Source of the DNA: Scytonematopsis contorta HA4267-MV1
GTDB taxonomy: Bacteria > Cyanobacteriota > Cyanobacteriia > Cyanobacteriales > Nostocaceae
Length of the DNA: 40,629 bases
Reading direction: 5' to 3'
NCBI GenBank assembly: GCA_019359035.1
Contig: JAHHIC010000106.1
Location: 1 to 40,629, forward strand
Below are positions 7,159 through 15,370 of this stretch, one piece after another (position 1 is the stretch's first letter; each line of letters opens with the position of its first letter). The translations under genes and the position numbers were made by a program. The notes beneath the pieces are model-generated. The model was given only the letters and a program-made list of their open reading frames with translations, was not told the DNA's origin and made no database searches.

Positions 7159-10020
7159 TTACGACAAGACATGTAACATTTCCACATCTTGCAAACGTGG
7201 TAGGTCAGGAGGAATAATTGTCCTGACTACGGTAGCTTTGTGACTTTCTTGCTCAGTAGCCAAATCTATCGCGATTGCTTCTAAACGAATTTCCAGACAA
7301 CCAAAGGGGATGCGTAATTGTGTTGTTAATTCCAAAACTCCTTGAGAATTTAGTAACAAATTTGTCAGTAAGTGGGGTCCGTCGAGCAACCAACGAGTTT
7401 GGTAATCTTGCATCCACAATTTAACAGCTAAGGAAGAACCAACATTTGGTATCTCCACACGTACCCTAATTAATTGTCCAGCAATTAATTCACCTTGTGG
7501 TACATACAACTGAGGAGTTGGCAACGATTCCATTATCTCTTCCCTAATAGACAGAAAACTTGATGGAACAGGCACTAATTGATTTGCCGATTCCTGAGCT
7601 GGGGTGTTGATAGGAGTAATAACTTGTAGTTCTTCCTCGGTATCATCATCAACGACAATTTCTTTCGACAACCACGCAGGTGGAATTTTTGGTGGTGGGA
7701 GTGGTGGGGGTGGGGGTGGTATTGGTAATTTCCTTTTTACTGGAAATGGAGGAGGAGGTAGGGGCAAAGGAGGAGAGGGGGGGATAGGGAGAGGGGGGGA
7801 GGGGGTGAGAGAGGGAGATGACAATTCGGTATTTTGTGGTTTTTTTAGCTCTGATTTTGTTAGTTCTGATTGTGTTAGTTCTGCTTGTGTTAGTTCTGCT
7901 TGTGTTAACTCTGGTTTTGTTAACTCTAATTCTTCTTGGGAATAATCTTGAAAATCTACTGTTATGGGTTCGGGTGTTAAGTATGCTTGACTTTCAAACC
8001 ACTTTTGTAGTAATGGAGATTTCTTCAGATTATTAATTCGTGCTGATTCATTTACCGACTCATCTAATGTTGCTTGGGATAGTGGTTCATCCAAAGTGGT
8101 TTCATCTTTTGCAGTTGTTTCGTTTGAAAGTAGATTTTGTTGGTCTACATTGTTGGACACTAAACTGCTTGATACTAAACTACTTGAGGATTGAGACTCA
8201 AATTCTGTAATAGCCGCAATGGTCTTCGTAGTATCATCACTTTGGTAATTTGCACCACTCAAAGCTTTCATTTCTTCTCTACTTCCTGGTAAAGCTTTGA
8301 TACGTTTTAAATAAGGAAATATACTACCTCTACTGCGGTTTTTGCGTTTTGTCGGGGGGTGGTCTGCTACGACTACTGCTGTGGTACTTAATTTGGGTTC
8401 ATATCCTGGAACCTTCGGTAGTTGAGGAGAACGTTCCGGACGCGATTTATAAAAAGAATTGGGGTTGATTCGTGGTGGTAAAGTCTTTTTCGTGATTGGA
8501 TGTACATTTAGTGTTTTAGGTTTAGGAGTTTTGACTAAATTTAATAATTCCAAATCCAAACTTACTGGTGGTTCTTTCTGGTTTGCTTCTGGAATTGGTT
8601 CACTTAGCTCCTCCATTATTGCTGGCAGATTTTTAACGGTAGCACTAATCGCTAAAAGTTCTGATAAATTGGCTGTAATAGTAAAAGACTGACTTGCTAA
8701 AAGTTCTAGTTCACCAACACTATCTAGCACACTATATAAACTTACATTTGCTAATATCAATTTTGAATCGCAGTCTGCGGGAACATCTATTGAACAATTA
8801 AAAGTAAAGGGTAATAAATTTTCTGATAACGATTGCCGTACTTGCCTTAATAATTGTGAATTATGAGGTGACCGTAGTTCAATTTGTAGTTGAGTGGGGA
8901 GTGGGGAGTGGGGAGTGGGGAGTGGGGAGTTGGCAGTTGGCAGTTGGGAAGAAAATGTTTGTGATAGCTCGACCTGTCCGCTAATGGTTAAAGTTTCTCC
9001 CCAAGAAACAAAGTAATTTTGGGTTTCTAAATTTAAAAGTAGTGGTAAGTTTTCTAGTTCTAATGTCGAATATTCTTCTTTTTTCTCTTCTAATAAAGAT
9101 TCAGAATTGGGAATTGCTAACTCAATCAAGTTATGCAAAATTTGTTCTGCTGTTTCTCCCTTTAACCAAACCGGGGTTTCGATATTTTCTTGAGAGTTAG
9201 AATAAACAACTTGCGTAGAGATTTGCTGGTCAGAGATTTGTGCGGGAACTACATCCTCTACTGTTAAAACATCAGACTCGTCTGCCAGCTGTACTTCTAA
9301 AGCAGAGCTATGGGTATCCTCCTGCTGTATCACCTCAGTAATTTCAACTACAGGCAATTCAGATTTATTCACACCTTCGTAATCAACAGCTACTGATACC
9401 TGACTATTTGTGTCTTCCCTCGAATCCGATAACTCGACAATTTCGGCATTATTACCTTGTTCATCAACAGTTTCATTTAAATTAATTACAGATATTTCCT
9501 CAGTAATTTCCGCAATTAACTGTTCAGTCTCATTTTTATTATCAGAAACTAAGCTTGCAGGGGAAGCAGTATCAAAACTTGGCGAAGAAGATAAAACTAG
9601 CACATCTTCTTTATCTACCTCATTTCCCTTATCTCCCTCATTTCCCTTATCTTCCTTGTGTTCAATAACAGGAGCAGGCAAAACCTCTAGAACTAAATTG
9701 TGTTGCCAGGATTTGCCTAGCAAATCTGACATTATGTCACCAGAGCAACCTAATTCCCACCTACCTGCTTCAAGATGGGTATAGGGAATAATAGCTATTA
9801 AACCTTCTGTATTAGTACGACGCGAACGCTTATTAATTCGTCGCTTCGGAGGAGATTCATTTCTTTGAGAATAAGTTACCCGTACTTCCACATCAGTATC
9901 TGGACGGTCGGAACGAGCCACAACCCGATATCGACCTTCCACGATTTCTACAGTTGCCGACTCAGTTAGTCGCCAAGTGCGCTCGCCTTGTTTCTGTATT
10001 AGAAATTGCCAATGTTCCAT
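7159..10020 (-). CDS. Large proline-rich protein of unknown function
   Basis: A 953-residue soluble protein with no signal peptide or membrane helix that I do not recognise by family. Residues 1-115 look like a beta-sandwich domain (MEHWQFLIQKQGERTWRL, then RWELGCSGDI). Residues about 120-290 are acidic and disordered. Another beta-rich stretch is at about 315-450, and a last beta domain occupies about 825-940 (YVPQGELIAGQLIRVRVEIP). Between them are basic linkers, an ELTQ-type pentapeptide repeat (about 698-725) and a run of prolines (about 730-777, PIPPPPPPLPPPKIPP). Residues about 358-375 (PTPHSPLPT) are encoded by an inserted GGGGAGT heptamer array. The architecture, Ig-like modules on flexible linkers, suggests a scaffold or surface-interacting protein. 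Homologues are expected mainly in filamentous cyanobacteria. ATG at 10020; transcribed alone. Confidence 0.85.
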   Translation of the reverse strand: MEHWQFLIQKQGERTWRLTESATVEIVEGRYRVVARSDRPDTDVEVRVTYSQRNESPPKRRINKRSRRTNTEGLIAIIPYTHLEAGRWELGCSGDIMSDLLGKSWQHNLVLEVLPAPVIEHKEDKGNEGDKGNEVDKEDVLVLSSSPSFDTASPASLVSDNKNETEQLIAEITEEISVINLNETVDEQGNNAEIVELSDSREDTNSQVSVAVDYEGVNKSELPVVEITEVIQQEDTHSSALEVQLADESDVLTVEDVVPAQISDQQISTQVVYSNSQENIETPVWLKGETAEQILHNLIELAIPNSESLLEEKKEEYSTLELENLPLLLNLETQNYFVSWGETLTISGQVELSQTFSSQLPTANSPLPTPHSPLPTQLQIELRSPHNSQLLRQVRQSLSENLLPFTFNCSIDVPADCDSKLILANVSLYSVLDSVGELELLASQSFTITANLSELLAISATVKNLPAIMEELSEPIPEANQKEPPVSLDLELLNLVKTPKPKTLNVHPITKKTLPPRINPNSFYKSRPERSPQLPKVPGYEPKLSTTAVVVADHPPTKRKNRSRGSIFPYLKRIKALPGSREEMKALSGANYQSDDTTKTIAAITEFESQSSSSLVSSSLVSNNVDQQNLLSNETTAKDETTLDEPLSQATLDESVNESARINNLKKSPLLQKWFESQAYLTPEPITVDFQDYSQEELELTKPELTQAELTQAELTQSELTKSELKKPQNTELSSPSLTPSPPLPIPPSPPLPLPPPPFPVKRKLPIPPPPPPLPPPKIPPAWLSKEIVVDDDTEEELQVITPINTPAQESANQLVPVPSSFLSIREEIMESLPTPQLYVPQGELIAGQLIRVRVEIPNVGSSLAVKLWMQDYQTRWLLDGPHLLTNLLLNSQGVLELTTQLRIPFGCLEIRLEAIAIDLATEQESHKATVVRTIIPPDLPRLQDVEMLHVLS
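8893..8947. repeat. GGGGAGT heptamer array inside a gene
   Basis: Four to five GGGGAGT units followed by degenerate TTGGCAG units. On the minus strand the array is read in frame as NSPLPTPHSPLPT within the 953-residue protein. The same heptamer forms intergenic arrays at 13208-13298, 13414-13465 and 30712-30868, and another in-gene array at 19555-19628. Confidence 0.9.
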
Positions 10021-10466
10021 TTTCTATCACGCCCAGACCCGCAATCCATCAGCAAAGTATTATTTGCATTATATTGCTAGCAAGTGTACCTCAGTAATTT
10101 GTATTGCGCTGTATAATCAAATGTTTTTTTTAAAACATAAAACCCCGCACGTAGAACCCCACCACCAATCCCCTCCCCGCACGTAGAACCCCACCCCCAA
10201 CCCCCTCCCCGCACGTAGAACCCCACCCCCAACCCCCTCCCCGCACGCGGGGAGGGGGCTACGAAAAATAGACGGAAATGCTGGGTTTCTGATTGTTAGA
10301 TTTTAGATTTTAGATTTTAGATTTTAGAGACTACCTATGATAGGTCGTAGCCCCCTCCCCGTAAACGGGGAGGGGGTTGGGGGTGGGGTTTCTTGTAGGG
10401 TTTGGGGGTGGGGTTTCTTGTGAGTTTCGGGTGAGTTTGAGTTAGGATTTCTTGTGGAGTTTGAAA
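10021..10466. repeat. Repeat-filled intergenic region
   Basis: No gene. It holds about three tandem copies of a 32-base unit (GTAGAACCCCACCCCCAACC and flanks, 10145-10250) ending in the GC-rich hairpin, five TTTTAGA heptamers (about 10298-10330), and an inverted partner of the GC-rich repeat (about 10349-10400) with partial echoes GGTTTGGGGGTGGGGTTTCT after it. The two halves could fold on each other as a long stem. Confidence 0.85.
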
Positions 10467-10718
10467 TTAACCCCTACTATAACGGTTGTTATAATAAGCA
10501 AGAATTTTCCCTACTTGTTGGCGATTATCAGGACTGGATTTTTCTGAATACTCAATCCATAAACCGCCAATTTGACTTTGATTGTAATCAAATTCCTGGC
10601 TAAACTGAGGGATTAAACCCACGGATGTGCCTTCAACTTGACGTAAATGAGCAGCTATCTCGCGATAAACTGCTAACGGCAAGCCAGGGAATTCAATTTT
10701 TTCTCTTGCGGTTGTCAT
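10467..10718 (-). CDS. Small conserved cyanobacterial protein, unknown function
   Basis: An 83-residue protein: MTTAREKIEFPGLPLAVYRE, then IAAHLRQVEGTSVGLIPQ, ending YYNNRYSRG. It looks like a compact alpha/beta protein, with no cysteine, signal or membrane helix. The ATG at 10718 follows GGAG at 8 bases, supporting a real gene. It lies 62 bases downstream of the PilP-like lipoprotein gene on the same strand and may be its operon partner. I do not know a function for it. Confidence 0.75.
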   Translation of the reverse strand: MTTAREKIEFPGLPLAVYREIAAHLRQVEGTSVGLIPQFSQEFDYNQSQIGGLWIEYSEKSSPDNRQQVGKILAYYNNRYSRG

Positions 10719-10780
10719 TTACCAAACTCCAAAACAGGTGAAATTCAACTTGATATTCGAGTTGATATTCACATTGTTGT

Positions 10781-11734
10781 TTAAATTGGAGTCGCCATCG
10801 AAACTGGATTACCAGAAGCCGCTGTCGGTTGGCCTACGTTTCGTGACCCCTCCCCTACCATTCTCGCAACTTCTATACCATATTGTTCCAAAATTACAAT
10901 TGGGTCAGAGCCATCGTTCATTTCAATACGTTTGACTAAAACCCCATTTGCTAGTCGCTGACCAGCTTGTACATAGCGACTGGTTGGTTCATTAGGTACT
11001 CTGATAATGGCCTGAGGTGCGCTACCAACTTGAACAATGCCAGTTACCACAACCGCTCTTGCCATATCAGGCTGTGGTGGTGGTGGTGCTAAAGGAGCTA
11101 AATCTGGAGTACGGACAACAGGAGGCATTTTGCTAGGTATGACCGGAATTGAAGCGCGAGGAGGAATCGGTCTGACTGCTATTCTTTGAGAATTTCTGTT
11201 TTTCCTGGCTAATGCCAATTTATTTGCATTACTCCTCTGCTGATTAGCTAAGCTTCTACGTCTAAATTCATCACTACCTGCAGCACTTACTCTACTACGT
11301 TGTGCTGGTCTTAGCATCGCGGCTGAAGTGCTAGGAATGATTGTTCTTCTTCTAGCAGTCGGTAGCGGGGGCACAACAGGAACAGGTCTTTCAGACGAAG
11401 GCGTTGTGACAGGAACAGGAACAGGTGATGAAACAATTTGAGCGAATGGGTCAGGACGGCCTCTGGTCACTACTCCTACTCGCTCAGTGGGATTCGTTGG
11501 TTGAATTAAATTAGCAGCACTAGTGGGAACTGTTGATGTCGTCACTTGTTTAGGAGCGACAACTGGATTGTTAAAAGCCTGAGTCTGAGACGGTGTAGAC
11601 TGAACTGCCGGTGTTTCAGCAGGTGTGGGATTAGTGGCATTCGGGTCGCTAGATTGTGTCCCACCATCTCCGGAACATCCAGCAATCGTCAAAGCCAAAA
11701 TTGCAGCAACTGCCATTTTTGAATTTCTGCCCAT
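10781..11734 (-). CDS. Lipoprotein with PilP-like C-terminal domain
   Basis: A 317-residue predicted lipoprotein. The signal peptide ends in the lipobox TIAGC (Cys20). Residues 21-225 are low-complexity: Thr/Pro/Gln-rich, then Arg- and Pro-rich. The C-terminal domain (about 230-300) reads VVVTGIVQVGSAPQAIIRVP, RYVQAGQRLANGVLVKRI, and VILEQYGIEVARMVG. This strand pattern resembles the PilP/GspC homology-region proteins that link pilus or secretion rings across the periplasm. It sits next to a SigF-type sigma factor, and SigF controls type IV pilus genes in Synechocystis, which fits but does not prove a pilus role. ATG at 11734. The PilP link is an inference from pattern only. Confidence 0.8.
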   Translation of the reverse strand: MGRNSKMAVAAILALTIAGCSGDGGTQSSDPNATNPTPAETPAVQSTPSQTQAFNNPVVAPKQVTTSTVPTSAANLIQPTNPTERVGVVTRGRPDPFAQIVSSPVPVPVTTPSSERPVPVVPPLPTARRRTIIPSTSAAMLRPAQRSRVSAAGSDEFRRRSLANQQRSNANKLALARKNRNSQRIAVRPIPPRASIPVIPSKMPPVVRTPDLAPLAPPPPQPDMARAVVVTGIVQVGSAPQAIIRVPNEPTSRYVQAGQRLANGVLVKRIEMNDGSDPIVILEQYGIEVARMVGEGSRNVGQPTAASGNPVSMATPI

Positions 11735-11902
11735 TAGCGGTTCTCAAAAAAGTTAATAAAATTTACTTGTTGAAATCAAGTTCCCTGAAGTTAACGCTCA
11801 TCAGAAGAAATCTGAATACCGTTATAACCTAATCAAATCTACGGCAAGAATTGTTTATTACACTACAATCCAGTAGAAATGCGGGTTTTACGATTTTTAT
11901 AA

Positions 11903-12682
11903 CTAATCTTCTGTCGCTCCCATTAAGCCTTTCAACAAGTCCAGTCCTTTTTTGACTCGCCGCGATACCGTAACAACACTGATACCTAATAATTCAGCGA
12001 CTTCTTTTTGTGTCAAGTCGTGCAAAAAGACAAATTCCAAGACTTCACGGGTACGTTGTTCTAATTGAAAAAGTGCTTGTTGCAAGCGAATTTGGTCTTC
12101 TTGTGCTAATTGGAAACTGCGGTAGTTGTTATCAGGAACTAATTCTCCCAAACAGGGGGAACCTTCCTCTCCATCTTGGACTGGTACATCCAAGCTCAAA
12201 GGTGCGCGATTGACCCACGCTAGCTTAATTTCTTGCCATTCCTGTGTAGAAATGGACAGTGCTGCAGCTAATTCTGAGTCGGTTGGTTGGCGATTGTACT
12301 TTTCTCGCAAACCACGGGAGACACCGATTGCTTGTTGTTGTAATGCTAGGTAGCGACGGGGAATTCTTACTGCTACCCCTTTATCTCGCAGATAATGTTG
12401 AATTTCTCCGCGAATGTACGGAATTGCAAATGAACTGAAAGCATGACCTTTGGCAATATCGAATCTTTCAATTGCATTAATAAGACCTAAGCAACCTACT
12501 TGGAGTAAGTCCTCATAGCTTTCATGGCATTGATTAATCCAATAATGAGACTCTTTTCTAATCAATCCAAAATTCATTTGAACCAATCGATTACGAATAA
12601 CAGGGTCACGAGTCTGCTGATATTCACGTAACAATTGCCAAATTTCATGCTTTAGCTCATTGGTGACGACTGTAGTAGGCAT
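11903..12682 (-). CDS. sigF: RNA polymerase sigma factor, SigF type (group 3)
   Basis: A group 3 sigma factor of 259 residues from the ATG at 12682 (MPTTVVTNELKHEIWQLLRE). A TTG at 12694 would add four residues and is less likely. Region 2 includes YEDLLQVGCLGLINAIERFD and FSSFAIPYIRGEIQHYLRD; region 3 includes RQPTDSELAAAL; region 4 ends with the helix-turn-helix LTQKEVAELLGISVVTVSRR. This is the SigF (SigB/SigF-like) family of cyanobacteria, which in Synechocystis is needed for motility and pili and in Nostoc takes part in the hormogonium cascade. It is followed on the same strand by the PilP-like lipoprotein gene, 168 bases away. The symbol is assigned from family similarity. Confidence 0.93.
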   Translation of the reverse strand: MPTTVVTNELKHEIWQLLREYQQTRDPVIRNRLVQMNFGLIRKESHYWINQCHESYEDLLQVGCLGLINAIERFDIAKGHAFSSFAIPYIRGEIQHYLRDKGVAVRIPRRYLALQQQAIGVSRGLREKYNRQPTDSELAAALSISTQEWQEIKLAWVNRAPLSLDVPVQDGEEGSPCLGELVPDNNYRSFQLAQEDQIRLQQALFQLEQRTREVLEFVFLHDLTQKEVAELLGISVVTVSRRVKKGLDLLKGLMGATED

Positions 12683-12946
12683 AGCACCAGCCAAATAATT
12701 TATTAAAGATGAATTTAAAATTCGCTTTATTTCAAGAGTGAAAATTTATATATTATTCGACGAGAAACTACCACGGAGAAGAACTAATTAAGCACTTACC
12801 CGTAGAGTACGGTATTATCAAATAATCTATAACTCTATGTTCTGATACATCTATTGAAAAAGTTACCAGGCAAGAGTAAAAATTCAACCCTATTGAAATT
12901 TACGAAAAGGATATTTTATTTGTAGGAGTCCTGACTTGTGTGTGGG

Positions 12947-13022
12947 TTCACAAACCGCATACAGTTAAGATATAAAACTTGCTACCAATTAACCAACCGG
13001 GATTCTACTTAATCTGGTTTTT
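12947..13022 (+). ncRNA. Possible very small RNA (promoter plus hairpin terminator)
   Basis: TTCACA (12947) and TATAAA (12971) are separated by 18 bases. About 20 bases further on, AACCGGGATT and AATCTGGTT (12995-13019) form a bulged stem followed by six T. The product would be only about 40 bases, so this may be a coincidence or a terminator for something unseen. Confidence 0.15.
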
Positions 13023-13207
13023 TAAGCTTCTCACGCACTGTGTATATAGAGAATAAGAACAAAAACGAATTAATCGATTTTTCACTCATTTTCATCCCCA
13101 AAAATACTTAGTTTGTAATCATATTAATGTTAACTTGACAATCATAAATCTCAAGCTAAGATAGTATGAATGTTTACTAAAGAGAACAACAAGAACATCT
13201 TTAAAAA

Positions 13208-13298
13208 TGGGGAATGGGGAGTAGGGAATGGGGAGTAGGGAATGGGGAGTGGGGAATAGGGAGTGGGGAATGGGGAATGGGGAATAGGGAATGGGGAA
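13208..13298. repeat. GGGGAAT/GGGGAGT heptamer array
   Basis: About 13 units alternating GGGGAAT, GGGGAGT and AGGGAAT/AGGGAGT. Between genes, downstream of psbO. Confidence 0.9.
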
Positions 13299-13369
13299 AG
13301 TAAATATAGAACTTTTTAGTTGAGTTAGTGCAAATTAAATTAGTCAAAATGTTGTAAATTAGTCAAAAT

Positions 13370-13396
13370 CTTGTGGGGTGGGCATCCTTGCCCGCC
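13370..13396 (+). repeat. GGGTGGGCATCCTTGCCCGCC element, copy 2
   Basis: Near-identical to the copies at 7057, 28751 and 32492. It lies between the two opposed heptamer arrays. Confidence 0.8.
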
Positions 13397-13413
13397 CTTG
13401 AATATTTTGCCAG

Positions 13414-13465
13414 ACCACTCCCCACTCCCCACTCCCCACTCCCCACTCCCCACTCCCCACTCCCC
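13414..13465. repeat. ACTCCCC heptamer array (inverted GGGGAGT)
   Basis: Seven perfect ACTCCCC units, the reverse complement of the GGGGAGT arrays elsewhere. It ends directly against the T-run of the psbO terminator. Confidence 0.9.
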
Positions 13466-13511
13466 AAAAAAAAGGTAAAAGGTTAAGCATTTCTACTCTG
13501 TACCTTTTACC
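13466..13511 (-). terminator. psbO intrinsic terminator
   Basis: Read on the minus strand, GGTAAAAGGT (13511-13502) pairs with ACCTTTTACC (13483-13474) across an 18-base loop, followed at once by eight T (13473-13466). It lies 65 bases after the psbO stop. Confidence 0.8.
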
Positions 13512-13575
13512 CAAATGTTTAGGTTGCTCGTTTTGTGTTAGGGGTTAAATCCCTATTACATAACTTAATTGCGAA

Positions 13576-14415
13576 TTACTTAGGTGTTGAAGGTTCAATT
13601 CTGCCGTAGAAGATACCGCGAATCTTAACATCTACGGGTTCTTTAGCTCCTAAGTCTGTATCAGACGGCTGTATACTCTCGAAAGTACCCGCTACTTCAC
13701 CGCTAGAGTTATCTATTTTGGCTACGGAGAGGGAAATATTACCTTCGAGGACGTTAGCGCTCTTGACGTTTGTGCGTAGAAGTTCTTCTTCGTCTGCTTG
13801 AGCGGGTAGAGCTACTGCGTTGTCATAACCACTAACTACACCACGACCTTTAGGGTCAAGGAAGGCTGCACCACGATATGAAGGAACGCGGAAGCTACCT
13901 TCAAAGTCGGTGGATGTGTTAATGCTGGTCAGGTTAGGTTGTGTTGTGGCAACTAAACCTTTAACGGTGAACAAGAATGGTACGCTTTCACCACCAGGTA
14001 GTTTAACGGTGATAGCTTGGAAGTCAAACCCATCTTTTTCCGCAAATGTTAAGCTACCGTCGTTGTTAACCTTTATGTCACCTTGAATTTGGTCAAGGGA
14101 GAAGGTTTTACGAGTCAACAATTTGCCTGGGACAAATTCTGCTTCTTGACGTTTATTAGTAGGTTCTTCTTTTACAAAGAAATTTGTGGGTTCTAAGCAA
14201 AGTTCTTTGATGGTGTAACTTTTTCCCGATTCTATGGGGATGGAACCGCGACTTGTTTCTGTCATTTGCGGACATCTGTTAGCTAAACCAGTACCTCTTA
14301 CTTGGTCGTATGTAAGTAGTTCTGCTGTCGCTACTTCGTCTGAAGCGTCACTACAAGCTGTTAAAAGCCCTATACATACAACTAAAACAGCAACGATTAA
14401 ACCGCGAAACCTCAT
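13576..14415 (-). CDS. psbO: Photosystem II manganese-stabilising protein
   Basis: PsbO, the 33-kDa extrinsic protein that stabilises the Mn4CaO5 cluster on the lumenal side of PSII. From the ATG at 14415 it has 279 residues (MRFRGLIVAV); an upstream TTG at 14433 would add six residues, but the ATG has GAGG six bases before it and is preferred. The signal region ends LLTAC at Cys21, so a lipobox-like cleavage is possible, as in some cyanobacterial PsbO. The mature part begins with the LTYDQVRGTGLANRCP signature, and the disulfide cysteines (NRCPQ and ELCLEP) are present. FLFTVKGLVA, GSFRVPSYRGAAFLDPKGRG and the C-terminal GIFYGRIEP are all typical. Transcribed alone, with a clear terminator. 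Confidence 0.98.
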   Translation of the reverse strand: MRFRGLIVAVLVVCIGLLTACSDASDEVATAELLTYDQVRGTGLANRCPQMTETSRGSIPIESGKSYTIKELCLEPTNFFVKEEPTNKRQEAEFVPGKLLTRKTFSLDQIQGDIKVNNDGSLTFAEKDGFDFQAITVKLPGGESVPFLFTVKGLVATTQPNLTSINTSTDFEGSFRVPSYRGAAFLDPKGRGVVSGYDNAVALPAQADEEELLRTNVKSANVLEGNISLSVAKIDNSSGEVAGTFESIQPSDTDLGAKEPVDVKIRGIFYGRIEPSTPK

Positions 14416-14934
14416 GGCCAACCTCAATCTCAAAAATTAATATTGTTGTTGTAAAACTGAAGAGAAGTTGTGATATGTGCCGATAATCGACATCCAAAAC
14501 TTCTACGTGCTAAACGCTTTTAAACGTATCGCGTTTTGGGGCAAAAACCTGAAAATTTTCGCTAAGCACTACTGAAATTCAATAGCCACTGCTAAAATTT
14601 TTGGCAATTCCACGTAACATAGAACTGGCACAAAGCATACTTCCAGAAATTATTTGTTACAAGTCCCTCAAAAGGCAATCTTACGCTGATTAAGGCCATT
14701 TAACGCTTTTTTTGTAACAATATGCAACATTGGTATTACCCAATATTCCGTGTGATATACGTGTTGCCACTCTATACAACCCATTATTTTATGGGCGAAA
14801 CTCAGTCAATCATACGATTTTTTGAACATGAAAAGTTAAACATGCTCGCATTTTGTAACTATCAGATGTGTGTCGAGTACCAATACTTGTTAGTTACGAA
14901 TGTGGCCTAATGGAATTGATAAAGGAGTAATACG
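14416..14934. other. Upstream region of psbO and the 101-residue gene
   Basis: About 520 bases between divergent genes. It should contain the promoters of psbO (left) and of the small gene (right). AT-rich, without a tandem repeat. A 62-codon frame at 14722-14910 has no gene-like features. Confidence 0.6.
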
Positions 14935-15240
14935 ATGAATAATGGTAAAAATGTAGATTCAAAAGAGTTGTTTAATAAATTGCAAGATATTGGCAATGTG
15001 GTACAGGAAGCAGTGACATTTTGTCAAGGGGATTCAAAATCTCTTTTGGCTTTGTTGCGGGAGTTGGAGAGGTTACACCGAGAAATTCGCGATGTGACTT
15101 TTGTCCCTGGTTTGCCAGATAACCGTCAAGGTCTTTACTCTCTGCTCAAAGATATTGAGGCTGAGGGTGGTTGGCCTTATATTGAGCGTATGCGGTTGCA
15201 AGCCTTTCTTAAAAATTTGCTAGATGAAAATGACGGATGA
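14935..15240 (+). CDS. Small conserved protein of unknown function
   Basis: A 101-residue, mostly helical and acidic protein: MNNGKNVDSKELFNKLQDIG, then FCQGDSKSLLALLRELERLH, DVTFVPGLPDNRQGLYSLL and a leucine-rich end. The ATG is preceded by AAAGGAG at 7 bases, a strong ribosome site. No domain is recognised. It lies alone on the plus strand between psbO and the large STAND/WD40 gene, tail to tail with the latter. The gene ends inside a short GATGACTGTTGAC repeat, which supplies its final codons. Confidence 0.75.
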   Translation: MNNGKNVDSKELFNKLQDIGNVVQEAVTFCQGDSKSLLALLRELERLHREIRDVTFVPGLPDNRQGLYSLLKDIEAEGGWPYIERMRLQAFLKNLLDENDG

Positions 15241-15294
15241 CTGTTGACGGATGACTGTTGACAGATGACTGTTGACGGATGACGGATGACTGTT
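15232..15294. repeat. GACGGATGACTGTT tandem repeat
   Basis: Four to five imperfect copies of GATGACTGTTGACG. The first copy contains the stop codon of the small gene at 14935-15240. A related TTGACTG array is at 35266-35316. Confidence 0.8.
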
Positions 15295-15370
15295 TAAATT
15301 CAATTACAACTTTCTACTGATACACATTAGACCAGTCTTCAGCCCTCAGACGTGCGTACTTCTGCCTTCT

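Larger units (their letters stand above)
12683..13575. other. Long intergenic region between sigF and psbO
   Basis: No coding gene is supported. It holds the sigF promoter region, GGGGAAT/GGGGAGT heptamers (13208-13298), one GGGTGGGCATCCTTGCCCGCC element (13370-13396), an oppositely oriented ACTCCCC array (13414-13465) and the psbO terminator. The two heptamer arrays are inverted with respect to each other and could pair over about 50 bases. Confidence 0.8.

Noticed and set aside
14722-14910. 62-codon frame upstream of the 101-residue gene
   Set aside because: It lies in the psbO promoter region with an odd Tyr/His-rich product and no ribosome site.
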